A DNA stretch of 58,654 bases, from contig JAUYAR010000143.1 in NCBI GenBank assembly GCA_030693415.1, forward strand, positions 1-58,654. Direction: 5' to 3'. Position 1 is the stretch's first letter, and every line of letters begins with the position of its first letter. Positions 8,001-15,637 of this stretch are shown here, one piece after another. The position numbers were made by a program, and so were the translations under genes. The stretch comes from Candidatus Cloacimonadaceae bacterium. GTDB lineage: Bacteria > Cloacimonadota > Cloacimonadia > Cloacimonadales > Cloacimonadaceae. The notes under the pieces were generated by a model. It was not told where the DNA came from, did not search any database, and worked only from the letters and a program-made list of their open reading frames with translations.

Positions 8001-10403
8001 GCTCAGGAAGTGCAAAGCTTGGAACGCAGTTTCACCACCAGACCTGACCCCACGATCTCTAATTTCCCTTGGACCGAGACCTTCGAAGCTAATTCTCCCT
8101 CCCGGGTTAACTGGTCGCAGATCCAAGAGGTCGGAACTAAAGTCTGGACTTATGCAACCGGCGCCGGCGGCGGCAATATTACTACCGCCCGTTCCGGGAC
8201 ATTGAATGCCAGATTTACCGCAACTTCAGGAGGACCGTGGAGAACCAAATTAGTCAGCCCTCCCATTAACCTGAGCGCCAATCCTGTTCATAAATTATCC
8301 TTCTGGTATGGTCAACAATTATGGTCTCCCGACCAAAATGAATTGAAGGTCTTTTATCGGACTAGTCCCAGCTCAAGCTGGGTCGAAATCGCTCACTATA
8401 CTACCGATGTAAACGTTTGGACATTAGTGCCGAATCTTGCGTTACCGAATCCCAGCGCCACATATCAGATTGCCTTTGAAGGCATTGATAAATATGGTTA
8501 TGCGAATGTGCTGGATGATGTCATGGTGGAAGTTGTCTCTACTTCACCGGTTTTCGAGATCACTCCCAACAGCAAGAACTTCGGTGATGTGCAGATCGGT
8601 ACTACTACTGCACCGACTGTCTTTACGATCCGTAACGCCGGTGGGGGAATCCTCATAATCAATCCCCCGATCAGCATCACAGGTACTGATGCCGAACGCT
8701 TTATCCTCACTGATACGAATAGCTATCCGAAAGAGCTGACTGCGAACCAGACGATGACCGTTTCGGTCGCTTTCCAGCCCGGAACGATTGGCGACAAGGT
8801 TGCCAGCTTGCGGGTAGTGGATAATATCGATGTGAAGCAAGAGCGTCTGTTTGGTTTGAGCGGGAAAGGAGTCGATAACACCGTTTATAACCTGCCCAAG
8901 ATCTTCACTTTCACACCGGCAACGGATGTGAACGGATGGATGGTCTTTGCATCGAGTCCGGCTGTTTCCGGTCTCTGGAGCCTTCCCAATGCAAACCTTG
9001 CCGGAGGCACAGCACCCGAACTCCATCATCATTACCCGTCCGGCGACGTTAGCGGCCAATGGACACGTCTGGTATCACCTCCGATTGCCGTGAGCGGGCT
9101 TGCCCAAGTGACGATCAAATTCCGGCATTGGTTCGATGTATATGGAACCGGTCTCAACCTGCAATTCCAGTATTCTTACAATGCAGTGGACTGGACACCT
9201 CTGTGGAACGTCAATGCGACCACGAATTTGGGTCCGGAAGAATTGACCTTCCCCATCACCATGGCAAAGGCAGACCGGCTCTATCTATCCTGGTACACCT
9301 TCGGAAATCAGTATAACATTGATTCCTGGGATATAGACAACATCCGTATCCTGCCTCCCAATACCCAGGTGAACCAGACTACCGCAGCAGCCGGAGTGGC
9401 AAACGTAGCCGTGCCTCCAATCATTGATGAATCCAACAGTAATACTATTAATGCTTCAGTGAATATCACCAATCTAACCCCTCCCAATGCGCTCGTCAAC
9501 GTAAGCATCGGATATGCAGATTACTCACTGTATAATGCCGGATTGAGCTTTGTCTTATCCGGCACCACCTTTGGCGGTACCACAGTAGTAGTGACGCACG
9601 ATCTGGGATTCATTCCAGTACAGATTGCTTACCGCATTGGTACCGGAGCTTGGATCATGGTCATGGCTCAACCGTCCTGGACAACCACCACCGTCACAAT
9701 TGTCATTCCTGGAAAGATGGGTAAAAATGACGATGATGTCACCTTTGTGTTCCCACAGGCACCCGAACAAACCCTGCCGGTGGAGCTTGCATCCTTCACA
9801 GCCACCTTCGATGTGAGCATGTTCGTCAAGATCGCCTGGGTGACGGCTTCCGAAACCAACCATCTGGGATATAACATCCTGCGCGGAGACAGCAACAACG
9901 TGGGCAACGCCATCCAGCTCAACCAAAACGTGATCACGCCCGCCGATGGAGTCGCCCTCGGCACCCAGATGAGCTACAAATTCATCGACAACGAGATCTA
10001 CAACAACGAAACCTATTACTATTGGTTGGAAAGTGTCGATCTGGATGGAACTTCGAACCTGCACGGACCGATCACGGTCTTGGTGACCCTCGATCCCGAG
10101 GATCCCGGAACACCTCCTATTCCTCTGTTTACAAAGCTGATGGAAGCGTACCCCAATCCCTTCAATCCCAGCACAAAAATCAGCTATAGCTTGAAGGAAG
10201 CGGGCAAAGTCCGCATCGAAGTCTATAACGTCAAGGGTCAGATGATCCGCACCTATGATAATGACCACAGCACACCCGGCTATTACCACATTCTGTGGGA
10301 CGGCAAAGACACCTCCGGCAGAAACGTGAGCAGCGGTCTCTACCTCTATCGTATGATCAGCGGCAACTATCGCGAATCCAAGAAGATGGTGCTGGCGAAA
10401 TAA
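5082..10403 (+). CDS. Giant secreted beta-helix protein with type IX-like sorting domain
   Basis: This is a 1773-residue surface or secreted protein of unknown binding function. A signal peptide (MKQNLVIILFLAFVLG...AHA, cut near residue 23) leads into a long Asn- and Thr-rich parallel beta-helix region, about residues 30-760, with the repeating NNxI/NxIS pattern of pectate-lyase-like folds. Two fibronectin type III-like domains (about 800-985), a jelly-roll/MAM-like segment (about 1000-1145), an ASPM/Hydin-like Ig domain with FGDVQIGT (about 1150-1260) and a second jelly-roll-like segment follow. The LPVELASFTA module starts near 1564 and the sorting domain with YPNPFNPSTKISYSL near 1689, ending in KKMVLAK. 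The start has AAGGAGA eight bases upstream. A strong terminator follows, so the gene is probably monocistronic. Confidence 0.9.
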   Translation: MKQNLVIILFLAFVLGTFSVAHAQLSGTIDIGTGQTYTTLAAAISALNTQGVGVPGVTLNLLAGNPETSPNGGYSITTLTGASDRPIVIRGNNNIITAPETHTVGAINDAIFKIIGGDWITIQGFDMREHSAARVYTAASNNMTEFGVALFYATATNGCKNITIQNNLITLERLYQNSFGIYSNSRHTATAMTTAADITSTDGANDNLKIYSNIISNVNMGIIVVGSLTGDFMAPGLDIGGSGVGTANTISNFGNTGTFSGYISVSGSVNGILINNQQNFNISYNQITSSIGGTTAGTLRGIYVQTTGTLPTTGSFTRTILYNNVSVRSAVAAGTMVGIANEGGNLTTTIDINYNNFHTTTHTLAATGAITFISQIGACQTQRVLDNTFTNISMNTTGAVILINTGNTMPASGVQNVNYNRIVGTFTKTVAGGNLTGIVTNSSSPAGSNSSMTYNNFSNITVSGTSVVTGIQNTDGGAPSKTITFNTFENWTGGTGLLNPLNINYNGASSISDNLINNIVGTGAVTGILIGSSGQSTPPVTVDVARNTVQTLRGTGTVTGISSACPNSETNIFRNSVKDLTGNGTAGLSYGLVVIGGAIHNVYNNVICNLKAPDNTGTVASINTIRLTGGTTNNISYNTTYLDATGSSANFSTASLFISAGDNTLLNNIFVNKSVPGSTGRTVVIWKTTAGNANIGAGSATNIYHAGDELENQLIGYFVATPYISLANYKAALVDRDLSSYWEDVAFVNAAACDLRINPGRETRVESNATYIATILRDFLHVLRHGSRPDIGAYEGDYMPVLMPPATPIYVSPGAGISGVAINAPLVWSANPEGGTPASYDVRFGVVNPPGFAINVATTSYNPAKLFNQLYYWQVKAYNAQGESDWTVVRDFTTATGIPVLTYPGVDAIGIPEQLTFTWGAIAGVSGYKIKIGTTSGGSQVANMVPCATNSYVRAVPLAYNTLHFWSVYSVNGAQEVQSLERSFTTRPDPTISNFPWTETFEANSPSRVNWSQIQEVGTKVWTYATGAGGGNITTARSGTLNARFTATSGGPWRTKLVSPPINLSANPVHKLSFWYGQQLWSPDQNELKVFYRTSPSSSWVEIAHYTTDVNVWTLVPNLALPNPSATYQIAFEGIDKYGYANVLDDVMVEVVSTSPVFEITPNSKNFGDVQIGTTTAPTVFTIRNAGGGILIINPPISITGTDAERFILTDTNSYPKELTANQTMTVSVAFQPGTIGDKVASLRVVDNIDVKQERLFGLSGKGVDNTVYNLPKIFTFTPATDVNGWMVFASSPAVSGLWSLPNANLAGGTAPELHHHYPSGDVSGQWTRLVSPPIAVSGLAQVTIKFRHWFDVYGTGLNLQFQYSYNAVDWTPLWNVNATTNLGPEELTFPITMAKADRLYLSWYTFGNQYNIDSWDIDNIRILPPNTQVNQTTAAAGVANVAVPPIIDESNSNTINASVNITNLTPPNALVNVSIGYADYSLYNAGLSFVLSGTTFGGTTVVVTHDLGFIPVQIAYRIGTGAWIMVMAQPSWTTTTVTIVIPGKMGKNDDDVTFVFPQAPEQTLPVELASFTATFDVSMFVKIAWVTASETNHLGYNILRGDSNNVGNAIQLNQNVITPADGVALGTQMSYKFIDNEIYNNETYYYWLESVDLDGTSNLHGPITVLVTLDPEDPGTPPIPLFTKLMEAYPNPFNPSTKISYSLKEAGKVRIEVYNVKGQMIRTYDNDHSTPGYYHILWDGKDTSGRNVSSGLYLYRMISGNYRESKKMVLAK

Positions 10404-10430
10404 TCCGCATATAATAAACCAATCATCACT

Positions 10431-10463
10431 AAAGCCCCGGGATCTCCCGGGGCTTTTTTTTTG
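10431..10463 (+). terminator. Rho-independent terminator
   Basis: AAAGCCCCGGGA-TC-TCCCGGGGCTTT is a perfect GC-rich stem with a minimal loop, followed by a run of nine T. It lies 28 bases after the stop of the giant secreted gene and ends its transcript before the tandem array. Confidence 0.93.
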
Positions 10464-10480
10464 TTAGGTGTGCGGGTGCA

Positions 10481-10885
10481 CCGAACATGGAATTACCGAC
10501 GTCCCCGTCGGTTGCTACGCGGCAACCTCATCAAAGGCGACACCACATAGCACCAAACATGGAATTACCGACGTCCCCGTCGGTTGCTACGCGGCAACCT
10601 CATCAAAGGCGACACCACGTAGCACCAAACATGGAATTACCGACGTCCCCGTCGGTTGCTACGCGGCAACCTCATCAAAGGCGACACCACATAGCACCAA
10701 ACATGGAATTACCGACGTCCCCGTCGGTTGCTACGCGGCAACCTCATCAAAGGCTACACAACATAGCACCAAACATGGAATTACCGACGTCCCCGTCGGT
10801 TGCTACGCGGCAACCTCATCAAAGGCTACACCACGTAGCACCAAACATGGAATTACCGACGTCCCCGTCGGTTGCTACGCGGCAG
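10481..10885. repeat. 72-bp tandem repeat array, six copies
   Basis: The motif ATGGAATTACCGACG recurs at 10487, 10559, 10631, 10703, 10775 and 10847, exactly 72 bp apart; the sixth copy is incomplete. Each unit carries the hairpin ACCGACGTCCCCGTCGGT followed by TTGCTACGCGGCAACC, which can itself fold (GTTGC/GCAAC). Copies differ at only a few positions, such as GGCGACACC against GGCTACACA. Because 72 is divisible by three, two frames stay open throughout, but neither looks like a gene. There are no unique spacers, so it is not a CRISPR array. Confidence 0.93.
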
Positions 10886-11398
10886 GATAGGTTACAGATT
10901 TGTAGATGGTTTGATAGATTTGTAGATGGGTTATAGATTGGCAAATGTGTCATGTTCATCGCTACTATCGCCGACGGGGACGTCGGCGTTCCATGAGGCG
11001 GCGCTCCATGATATGGAATTACCGACGTCCCCGTCGGTTGCTACGCGGCAACCTAATCAAAGGCGACACCACAACATCATGTAGAATATTATATAGTATC
11101 ACAGGGTGATCTGCAGATCATTTTCTCATTGTTTTCTCTTTATACATATTGCGTGCTTCACACCCGAGCTAAGTTGTGTCGCCACTGATGGGACTGACGG
11201 GCTGCAACCGACGGGGACGTCGGTAATTCCATGTTCCGTTAGTGTGAATTGGTAAATAGGTGAGCTGCGGCGTTGCAACCGACGGGGACGTCGGTAATTC
11301 CATGTTCCTTCCACACCGCGAGGTTTTGTGCTTGACATAAAAGCCCTGCACAAAGACTTGGGAAAAAAATACCATGAAGTCATCTTATGGAGGAAATA
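10886..11398. repeat. Intergenic region with scattered copies of the array hairpin
   Basis: Further copies of the array palindrome lie at 10970-10987 (inverted, with the G/C form of the outer pair), 11021-11038 (direct), 11207-11224 (inverted) and 11278-11295 (inverted). Short direct repeats of the kind AGATTTGTAGATGG are seen at about 10892-10930. TTGACA at 11332-11337 could be a -35 box for gcvH, but no convincing -10 box is found at the right distance. No gene is supported. Confidence 0.75.
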
Positions 11399-11779
11399 AT
11401 GCTGGTACATGATGACCTTTATTATACCGAGAGCCATGAATGGGTGAGAGTCATTGACGATCTTGCCATCATCGGGATTACCGATTTTGCCCAACACGAA
11501 TTGGGAGACATTGTTTTTGTCGAATTACCCGAAATGGGCGTCAACGTTTCCGCCGGCGAGCCCTGCGGTTCGATCGAAGCCGTGAAAGCGGTGGAAGACT
11601 TCATCAGCCCGGTCAGCGGCAAGATCGAAGAACGTAATAGCGATCTGGAAGACAGCCCGGACTTGATGAACAAATCCCCCTTTGAAGAAGGCTGGTTGAT
11701 CAAAGTGCGTCTGAGCAACACAGACGAGCTGGAAAACCTGCTAACCGCGCAGGAATACAAGAAACTCATCGAACCCTGA
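11399..11779 (+). CDS. gcvH: Glycine cleavage system H protein
   Basis: A 126-residue lipoyl carrier protein that shuttles the aminomethyl group between the P, T and L proteins of the glycine cleavage complex in the cytoplasm. The start at ATG 11399 (MLVHDDLYYTESHEWVRV) is chosen because GGAGGA at 11389-11394 gives a five-base spacing; the ATG at 11387 would overlap that ribosome site. The lipoylation site is the Lys in GSIEAVKAVEDF and the family sequence SPVSGKI follows. No gcvP, gcvT or lipoyl-protein gene is nearby, so the rest of the system must lie elsewhere. Confidence 0.96.
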   Translation: MLVHDDLYYTESHEWVRVIDDLAIIGITDFAQHELGDIVFVELPEMGVNVSAGEPCGSIEAVKAVEDFISPVSGKIEERNSDLEDSPDLMNKSPFEEGWLIKVRLSNTDELENLLTAQEYKKLIEP

Positions 11780-11801
11780 TAACCGCCATTAATATATAAA
11801 C

Positions 11802-12428
11802 GTGATCGAAAAAAACAAGAGCTTTTTAATCATCCTCTCCGCTCCCTCCGGTGGCGGGAAAAGCACGATCCTCACTGAAGTGCTCAAACGATCCGACGTC
11901 ATCGATTATTCCGTTTCCTACACCACCCGTGCGCCGCGGGGAGCAGAACAAACCGCAGTCCACTATCACTTTGTGAGCGAATCAGATTTTTTTCTGCGCA
12001 GCACTGCGGGTGATTTTCTCGAGCAAGCGAAGGTCTTTGACAACTGGTATGCCACCTCGATCAGCTATATCCAAAGCCGTCTGGAAAAACAGCGGCACGT
12101 GATCATGGATATCGACGTGCAGGGCGCCGCGCAGATCAGTTCTTCAAACGTGCCCTACGTGAAGATTTTCATCATCCCTCCTTCGATGGAGGTTTTGAAA
12201 GACCGGTTGATCAAGCGCAACACCGATTCCATGCCGGAGATCGAAAAGCGGCTCGGTATTGCACGCGATGAATTGAAATACATCCCCAGCTACGATTACT
12301 TAGTGATAAACGATGATCTGGACCAAGCCGTCAATGAGGTATTGGCGATCATCAGCGCGGAAGAAAACCGCGTTTACAGATACCGGGAGCCGATCAACGG
12401 CTTCCTCGGACAGGAGATACAAAAATGA
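11802..12428 (+). CDS. gmk: Guanylate kinase
   Basis: A 208-residue enzyme converting GMP and ATP to GDP and ADP. The P-loop SAPSGGGKST lies near residue 13, and the GMP-binding segment includes SYTTRAPRGAE and the family's H-Y-x-F step. The gene starts with GTG at 11802, and no strong ribosome site is visible, which suggests coupling to the gcvH transcript 22 bases upstream. The stop overlaps the next gene by ATGA, and the pairing with an omega-like gene repeats the widespread gmk-rpoZ order. Confidence 0.96.
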   Translation: MIEKNKSFLIILSAPSGGGKSTILTEVLKRSDVIDYSVSYTTRAPRGAEQTAVHYHFVSESDFFLRSTAGDFLEQAKVFDNWYATSISYIQSRLEKQRHVIMDIDVQGAAQISSSNVPYVKIFIIPPSMEVLKDRLIKRNTDSMPEIEKRLGIARDELKYIPSYDYLVINDDLDQAVNEVLAIISAEENRVYRYREPINGFLGQEIQK

Positions 12429-12826
12429 TCAATGAAAAGATCGAAAGCTTTCTGGAAAAGACGGATATGAACTATCTGTACTGCCTGCTTGCAAAGCTGG
12501 AAGCACAGCGTCTGAGCCAGTTTCCATCCTATGTGAAAAACCGTTTCACGGATAAAATACCCATCATTGCCATGAAGCACGTGGCGGACAACGAAGTGCC
12601 GGACTATCTCTCCGAACTCGCGGAAGCCGAGCTGGCAATGGCGCAAGCCGCCCTGCAGGTAAGTGATGAAGATCTCAGCGACGTGGATCTCAGCGAAGAA
12701 ACCATCGATGACTCGGTCAAATTTATCCAAGAACTCAAAAAAGACAATCTGGAAAACTATTCCGATGACGATGATGATGACTTTTTCTTTGAGCAGGGAG
12801 ACGCGGAAGATTCCGAAGACATCTAA
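12425..12826 (+). CDS. rpoZ: Probable RNA polymerase omega subunit, with acidic tail
   Basis: A 133-residue protein. Residues 14-60 resemble the omega fold: NYLYCLLAKLEAQRL aligns by eye with the NRFxLVLVAARRARQ helix of omega, and KIPIIAMKHVADNEV with its VIALREI segment. The position directly after gmk supports the call, since gmk-rpoZ is a common pair. The C-terminal half is an unusual acidic region rich in Asp and Glu (around residues 80-133, including a run of Asp) that typical omega lacks. AGGAG lies eight bases before ATG. A structure-based comparison is needed for certainty. Confidence 0.55.
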   Translation: MINEKIESFLEKTDMNYLYCLLAKLEAQRLSQFPSYVKNRFTDKIPIIAMKHVADNEVPDYLSELAEAELAMAQAALQVSDEDLSDVDLSEETIDDSVKFIQELKKDNLENYSDDDDDDFFFEQGDAEDSEDI

Positions 12827-12832
12827 ATATCA

Positions 12833-13477
12833 ATGAGCAATCGCGCCATCAAACAGCAGCTCGAGCTGCTGCGAAACAGCGGAATCCATGAGATTTACGC
12901 GCCGGTGAGCGACAAAGCCAAGCTGTTGGGCAGCTTGAAGCTCAAATATGCCAATTGCACAAAGTGCGCTCTTCACACCGGGCGCAATTTGCTTGTCTAT
13001 GGCGAAGGCGATCCAAACGCGATCGCTATGATCATCGGAGAAGCACCCGGCGAGCAGGAAAACCAGAGCGGCAGACCCTTCGTGGGAGCAGCCGGCGGCT
13101 TGTTGGAAAGAATGCTCCTCGCCATCAACCTCACCCGCGAGCAAGTCTATATCGCGAACATCGTCAAATGCCGTCCTCCCGGAAACCGCAATCCTGATGC
13201 CGGAGAGCGCGAAGCCTGCCTGCCCTATCTGATCGAGCAAATCGGCATCATTCAACCCCGCATCTTTCTCTTTCTGGGCTTGGTGGCGGCACAGACATTG
13301 CTCCAGGCGAAAGGCACCTTGGAAAGCCTGCGCTTGGAAAGACACGAGTTTTGCGGCATCAGAGCTTTCGTGACCTATCATCCCGCCGCGCTGCTCAGAA
13401 ACGAAAACTGGAAAAGACCCGCCTGGGAAGATTTGCAGGAATTTCAAAAGGAATATATCAAGCTTCAGGAAAGGTAA
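12833..13477 (+). CDS. Family 4 uracil-DNA glycosylase (iron-sulfur type)
   Basis: A 214-residue DNA repair enzyme that removes uracil from DNA. Motif 1 is GEAPGEQE, followed by SGRPFVGAAGGLLERML; motif 2 is HPAALLR near residue 180. Cysteines in CTKCALHTGR (about residues 42-45) and NIVKCRPPGNRNP, with one in the following EACLPYL, fit the 4Fe-4S ligands of the family. It lies six bases after the omega-like gene and one reading frame before the phosphoesterase, so it is probably cotranscribed with gmk. Confidence 0.93.
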   Translation: MSNRAIKQQLELLRNSGIHEIYAPVSDKAKLLGSLKLKYANCTKCALHTGRNLLVYGEGDPNAIAMIIGEAPGEQENQSGRPFVGAAGGLLERMLLAINLTREQVYIANIVKCRPPGNRNPDAGEREACLPYLIEQIGIIQPRIFLFLGLVAAQTLLQAKGTLESLRLERHEFCGIRAFVTYHPAALLRNENWKRPAWEDLQEFQKEYIKLQER

Positions 13478-14326
13478 ATGGCGCGCAAGTGCTCAAGCAA
13501 TATCCATCTCGGCAGGTTATTCGGCGGCGGAAACATCAGTTCCCTTCGCTTTGTTCTGATCTTCCTCCTGCTTTTGACAGGCTTGCTCAACGCCAAAATC
13601 GCCATCTATGGAGATACCAGAACCAACGACGATGTCCACCGGCAAATCGTCAACGCCATCACTGCCCATGAACCCCACATCGCCTTCCACACCGGTGATC
13701 TCGGCACTAACGGGCTTTCGCAGGAAGAATACGACAATTTTTTCCGCATCTCGGAGCCGCTGATCGAGTATTGCGCCATCCATCCCGCCAAAGGAAACCA
13801 CGAACGCGACGCAGCGCTCTTTCTGAGAAACTTCCCCTCCATCGGAGCGCGGACATATTACTCGGTTTCCTATGACAAAATGCTCTTCATCCTGTTGGAC
13901 AGCACCATCGATATCAACCCCGGCTCGATTCAATACTCGTGGCTGCAAAAGGAACTTGCGGAAAACCAGCATCTACCGGCGATCATCATTCTCCACCACC
14001 CCATCTTTAGTTCCGGAGCGCATGGCGACGCGCTTGGGCTCGGACTCTTCCTCCCCACGCTCTTTGCGAAACACAACGTGAGAGCTGTATTCAACGGACA
14101 CGACCACAATTATGAACGCTCCAAACACAATGGCATCACTTATGTATCCACCGGCGGCGGCGGAGCCCCTCTTCGCGATGCCAGACACGATAATCCCCAC
14201 TCCATCGTCTTTCGAAAAGAATACCATTATTGCATCGGCAAACGCGATGAGGATATCCTCTCGGTTGATGTTTATGCTCCGACCGGCGAGGTGCTGGATT
14301 CCTTTTTGATTCATTTGCGCGGATAG
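13478..14326 (+). CDS. Secreted calcineurin-like metallophosphoesterase
   Basis: A 282-residue two-metal phosphoesterase. An N-terminal hydrophobic segment (FVLIFLLLLTGLLNA, about residues 24-38) is a signal peptide or anchor, so the enzyme should act outside the cytoplasm. Metal-ligand motifs appear in order: GDTR (family GDxH variant), HTGDLG, GNHERD, ILHHPIFSS and FNGHDHNYERS. The pattern matches purple-acid-phosphatase-like enzymes; the substrate cannot be told. The ATG directly follows the TAA of the glycosylase gene. It is the last gene before the convergent junction. Confidence 0.9.
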   Translation: MARKCSSNIHLGRLFGGGNISSLRFVLIFLLLLTGLLNAKIAIYGDTRTNDDVHRQIVNAITAHEPHIAFHTGDLGTNGLSQEEYDNFFRISEPLIEYCAIHPAKGNHERDAALFLRNFPSIGARTYYSVSYDKMLFILLDSTIDINPGSIQYSWLQKELAENQHLPAIIILHHPIFSSGAHGDALGLGLFLPTLFAKHNVRAVFNGHDHNYERSKHNGITYVSTGGGGAPLRDARHDNPHSIVFRKEYHYCIGKRDEDILSVDVYAPTGEVLDSFLIHLRG

Positions 14327-14372
14327 ATATTCACCGGCGTCCGTGCCACTTGGGCTAATGAGGCTCGAGATT

Positions 14373-14482
14373 GGCTTCAACTTGACTTCAACATGACTTC
14401 AAATAGCCTCAAATTAACTTCAAATAACTCCATATAACTTCAGATTAACATCAACATAACTCCAAACATAACTTCAACTTGT
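14373..14482. repeat. Degenerate short tandem repeat
   Basis: About 110 bases consist mainly of imperfect copies of TAACTTCAAA-like units (ACTTCAAAT, AACTCCATAT, ACATCAACAT and so on). The strand is strongly depleted in G. No reading frame of note crosses it. Confidence 0.7.
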
Positions 14483-14521
14483 TTAATTTTCAATCCTTTG
14501 CCACTCCTTCCTCCTTCCATA

Positions 14522-14605
14522 GCGTTAATCAAGCCTTAATCAAGCGTTAATCAAGCGTTAGTTTTATTACGCTTGATTAACGCTTGATTAAGGCTTGATT
14601 GACGC
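14522..14605. repeat. Large inverted repeat, 37-bp arms
   Basis: Arms 14522-14558 and 14569-14605 are complementary over 37 bases with a single T-G position that still pairs as a wobble in RNA; the loop is 10 bases. Each arm is built from repeats of TAATCAAGC. It lies between the convergent phosphoesterase and thiS genes, so it may end transcription from both sides, but no T-run follows on either strand. Confidence 0.92.
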
Positions 14606-14633
14606 AGTGGGGCGTGGGAGCTATGAGGCTGTT

Positions 14634-14710
14634 GAGAATTCCGATTCCCCACAGCCGAATCGGAGTTCGGCTTCCCAATGTGTAGCGCAGCATGCCGATG
14701 CTGCGGCTGC
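14634..14710. repeat. Palindromic elements, family B copy 2 and family C copy 2
   Basis: At 14634-14677 the family B element is compact: GAATTCCGATTCCCCACAG runs directly into CCGAATCGGAGTTCGG without the spacer seen at 4552. At 14686-14705 follows CGCAGCATGCCGATGCTGCG, a perfect hairpin that differs from the 279-298 copy by a paired G-to-C and C-to-G change. Confidence 0.75.
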
Positions 14711-14738
14711 GACTTCCTCCCTATGAACCCAGCAGGGA

Positions 14739-14942
14739 TCAGCCTCCGCTGATGAGGTGATAGACCATCACGTCCGCCCCTACAGGAACGGGAGTGATAT
14801 CATAATTGACCTTTTTCACCAAAACGCCGTCGATCTTGATCACCAGCATCCTGAAGGTATAATTCATCTTTATCAGCACGTCGCGAACCGTCATGCCATC
14901 TTCCCAATCGATGATGTTTCCGTTTACTGTGATCGTATTCAT
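14739..14942 (-). CDS. thiS: ThiS/MoaD-like sulfur carrier protein
   Basis: A 67-residue ubiquitin-fold sulfur carrier. The start at ATG 14942 (MNTITVNGNIIDWEDG) has AGAGGA six bases upstream; the longer open frame to 15047 has no support. The chain ends in ISGG, the diglycine that is adenylated and thiocarboxylated by a ThiF-type enzyme. Family members supply sulfur for the thiazole of thiamine or, as MoaD, for molybdopterin. The partner adenylyltransferase lies 71 bases upstream. Placed beside mobB, a role in molybdopterin is as plausible as thiamine. Confidence 0.9.
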   Translation of the reverse strand: MNTITVNGNIIDWEDGMTVRDVLIKMNYTFRMLVIKIDGVLVKKVNYDITPVPVGADVMVYHLISGG

Positions 14943-15013
14943 CGTATCCTCTCTAATTTCATATAATAAACATACGTCATCGCCGCGAAATATGTATCGG
15001 TCAAAAAGGGGAT

Positions 15014-15637
15014 TCACGCATGCATCTTGAGCAGCAATTCCAAGCACAGATTCGCTTGCATGTTCGCCACCACCGCGACTCTTGCGGAGATGGGATTGAT
15101 GCCGGGAGCGAGCTCTGAAACGCCATCGCCGATGATATATAGATTATCCGTTTGCAAGGTTTTCAAGCTTTCGTTGTTACCCACGCCCGCCAAGCCGGAA
15201 GCGGCGATGATAGGTCTCGTGGGGAATAGCGATTGCCAGCTTTCGATCAACATCTGTTTCTGTTCCGCCAGATCGAAGGCTTCGATCATGATCTCTGCCG
15301 TGCCAAAAAGGCTCCCGACGTTTTCAGGGGTCACTTTCAGAGGATGGATGATGATCCGGATAAATGGATTGATTCGATCAAGATTAGCTTTCAAGGCTTC
15401 GACCTTGAGAGAGCCGACTTGATCGAGGAAATACTGCTGCCGGTTCAAATTGGCGGTGCAAACGGTGTCATAATCCGCGATGATCAAGGTCCCGATGCCG
15501 GCACGAGCGAGCGAGACGGCGATATTTGATCCCAAGCCCCCGGCTCCAGCGATGCCGATGACGGATTTTTGCCAGATTTGAAGCATTTCTGGATCGTGAC
15601 CGGCATAAAGCTCTTGGTATAAATCATTCTTTGTCAT
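15014..15637 (-). CDS. thiF: ThiF-family sulfur-carrier adenylyltransferase
   Basis: A 207-residue E1-like enzyme that adenylates the C-terminus of a sulfur carrier protein. The nucleotide-binding motif GIAGAGGLGSNIA lies near residue 28, followed by the family acidic segment IADYDTVCTANLNRQQY and the NPF...I region. It is shorter than MoeB and lacks the zinc-binding CxxC pairs, matching the small ThiF type found with ThiS in many anaerobes. The start overlaps the mobB stop by ATGA. Confidence 0.92.
   Translation of the reverse strand: MTKNDLYQELYAGHDPEMLQIWQKSVIGIAGAGGLGSNIAVSLARAGIGTLIIADYDTVCTANLNRQQYFLDQVGSLKVEALKANLDRINPFIRIIIHPLKVTPENVGSLFGTAEIMIEAFDLAEQKQMLIESWQSLFPTRPIIAASGLAGVGNNESLKTLQTDNLYIIGDGVSELAPGINPISARVAVVANMQANLCLELLLKMHA

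Noticed and set aside
5286-10289. Long minus-strand open frames (up to 293 codons) opposite the giant secreted gene
   Set aside because: They are antisense to a clear gene; the low stop frequency comes from its Asn/Thr/Gly-rich codon use.
10481-10885. CRISPR array
   Set aside because: The units are joined head to tail without unique spacers, and no cas gene is present.
10468-10936. Two overlapping plus-strand open frames of 140-149 codons in the tandem array
   Set aside because: They only translate the 72-bp repeat, which stays open because 72 is a multiple of three; no signal, ribosome site or protein-like composition supports them.
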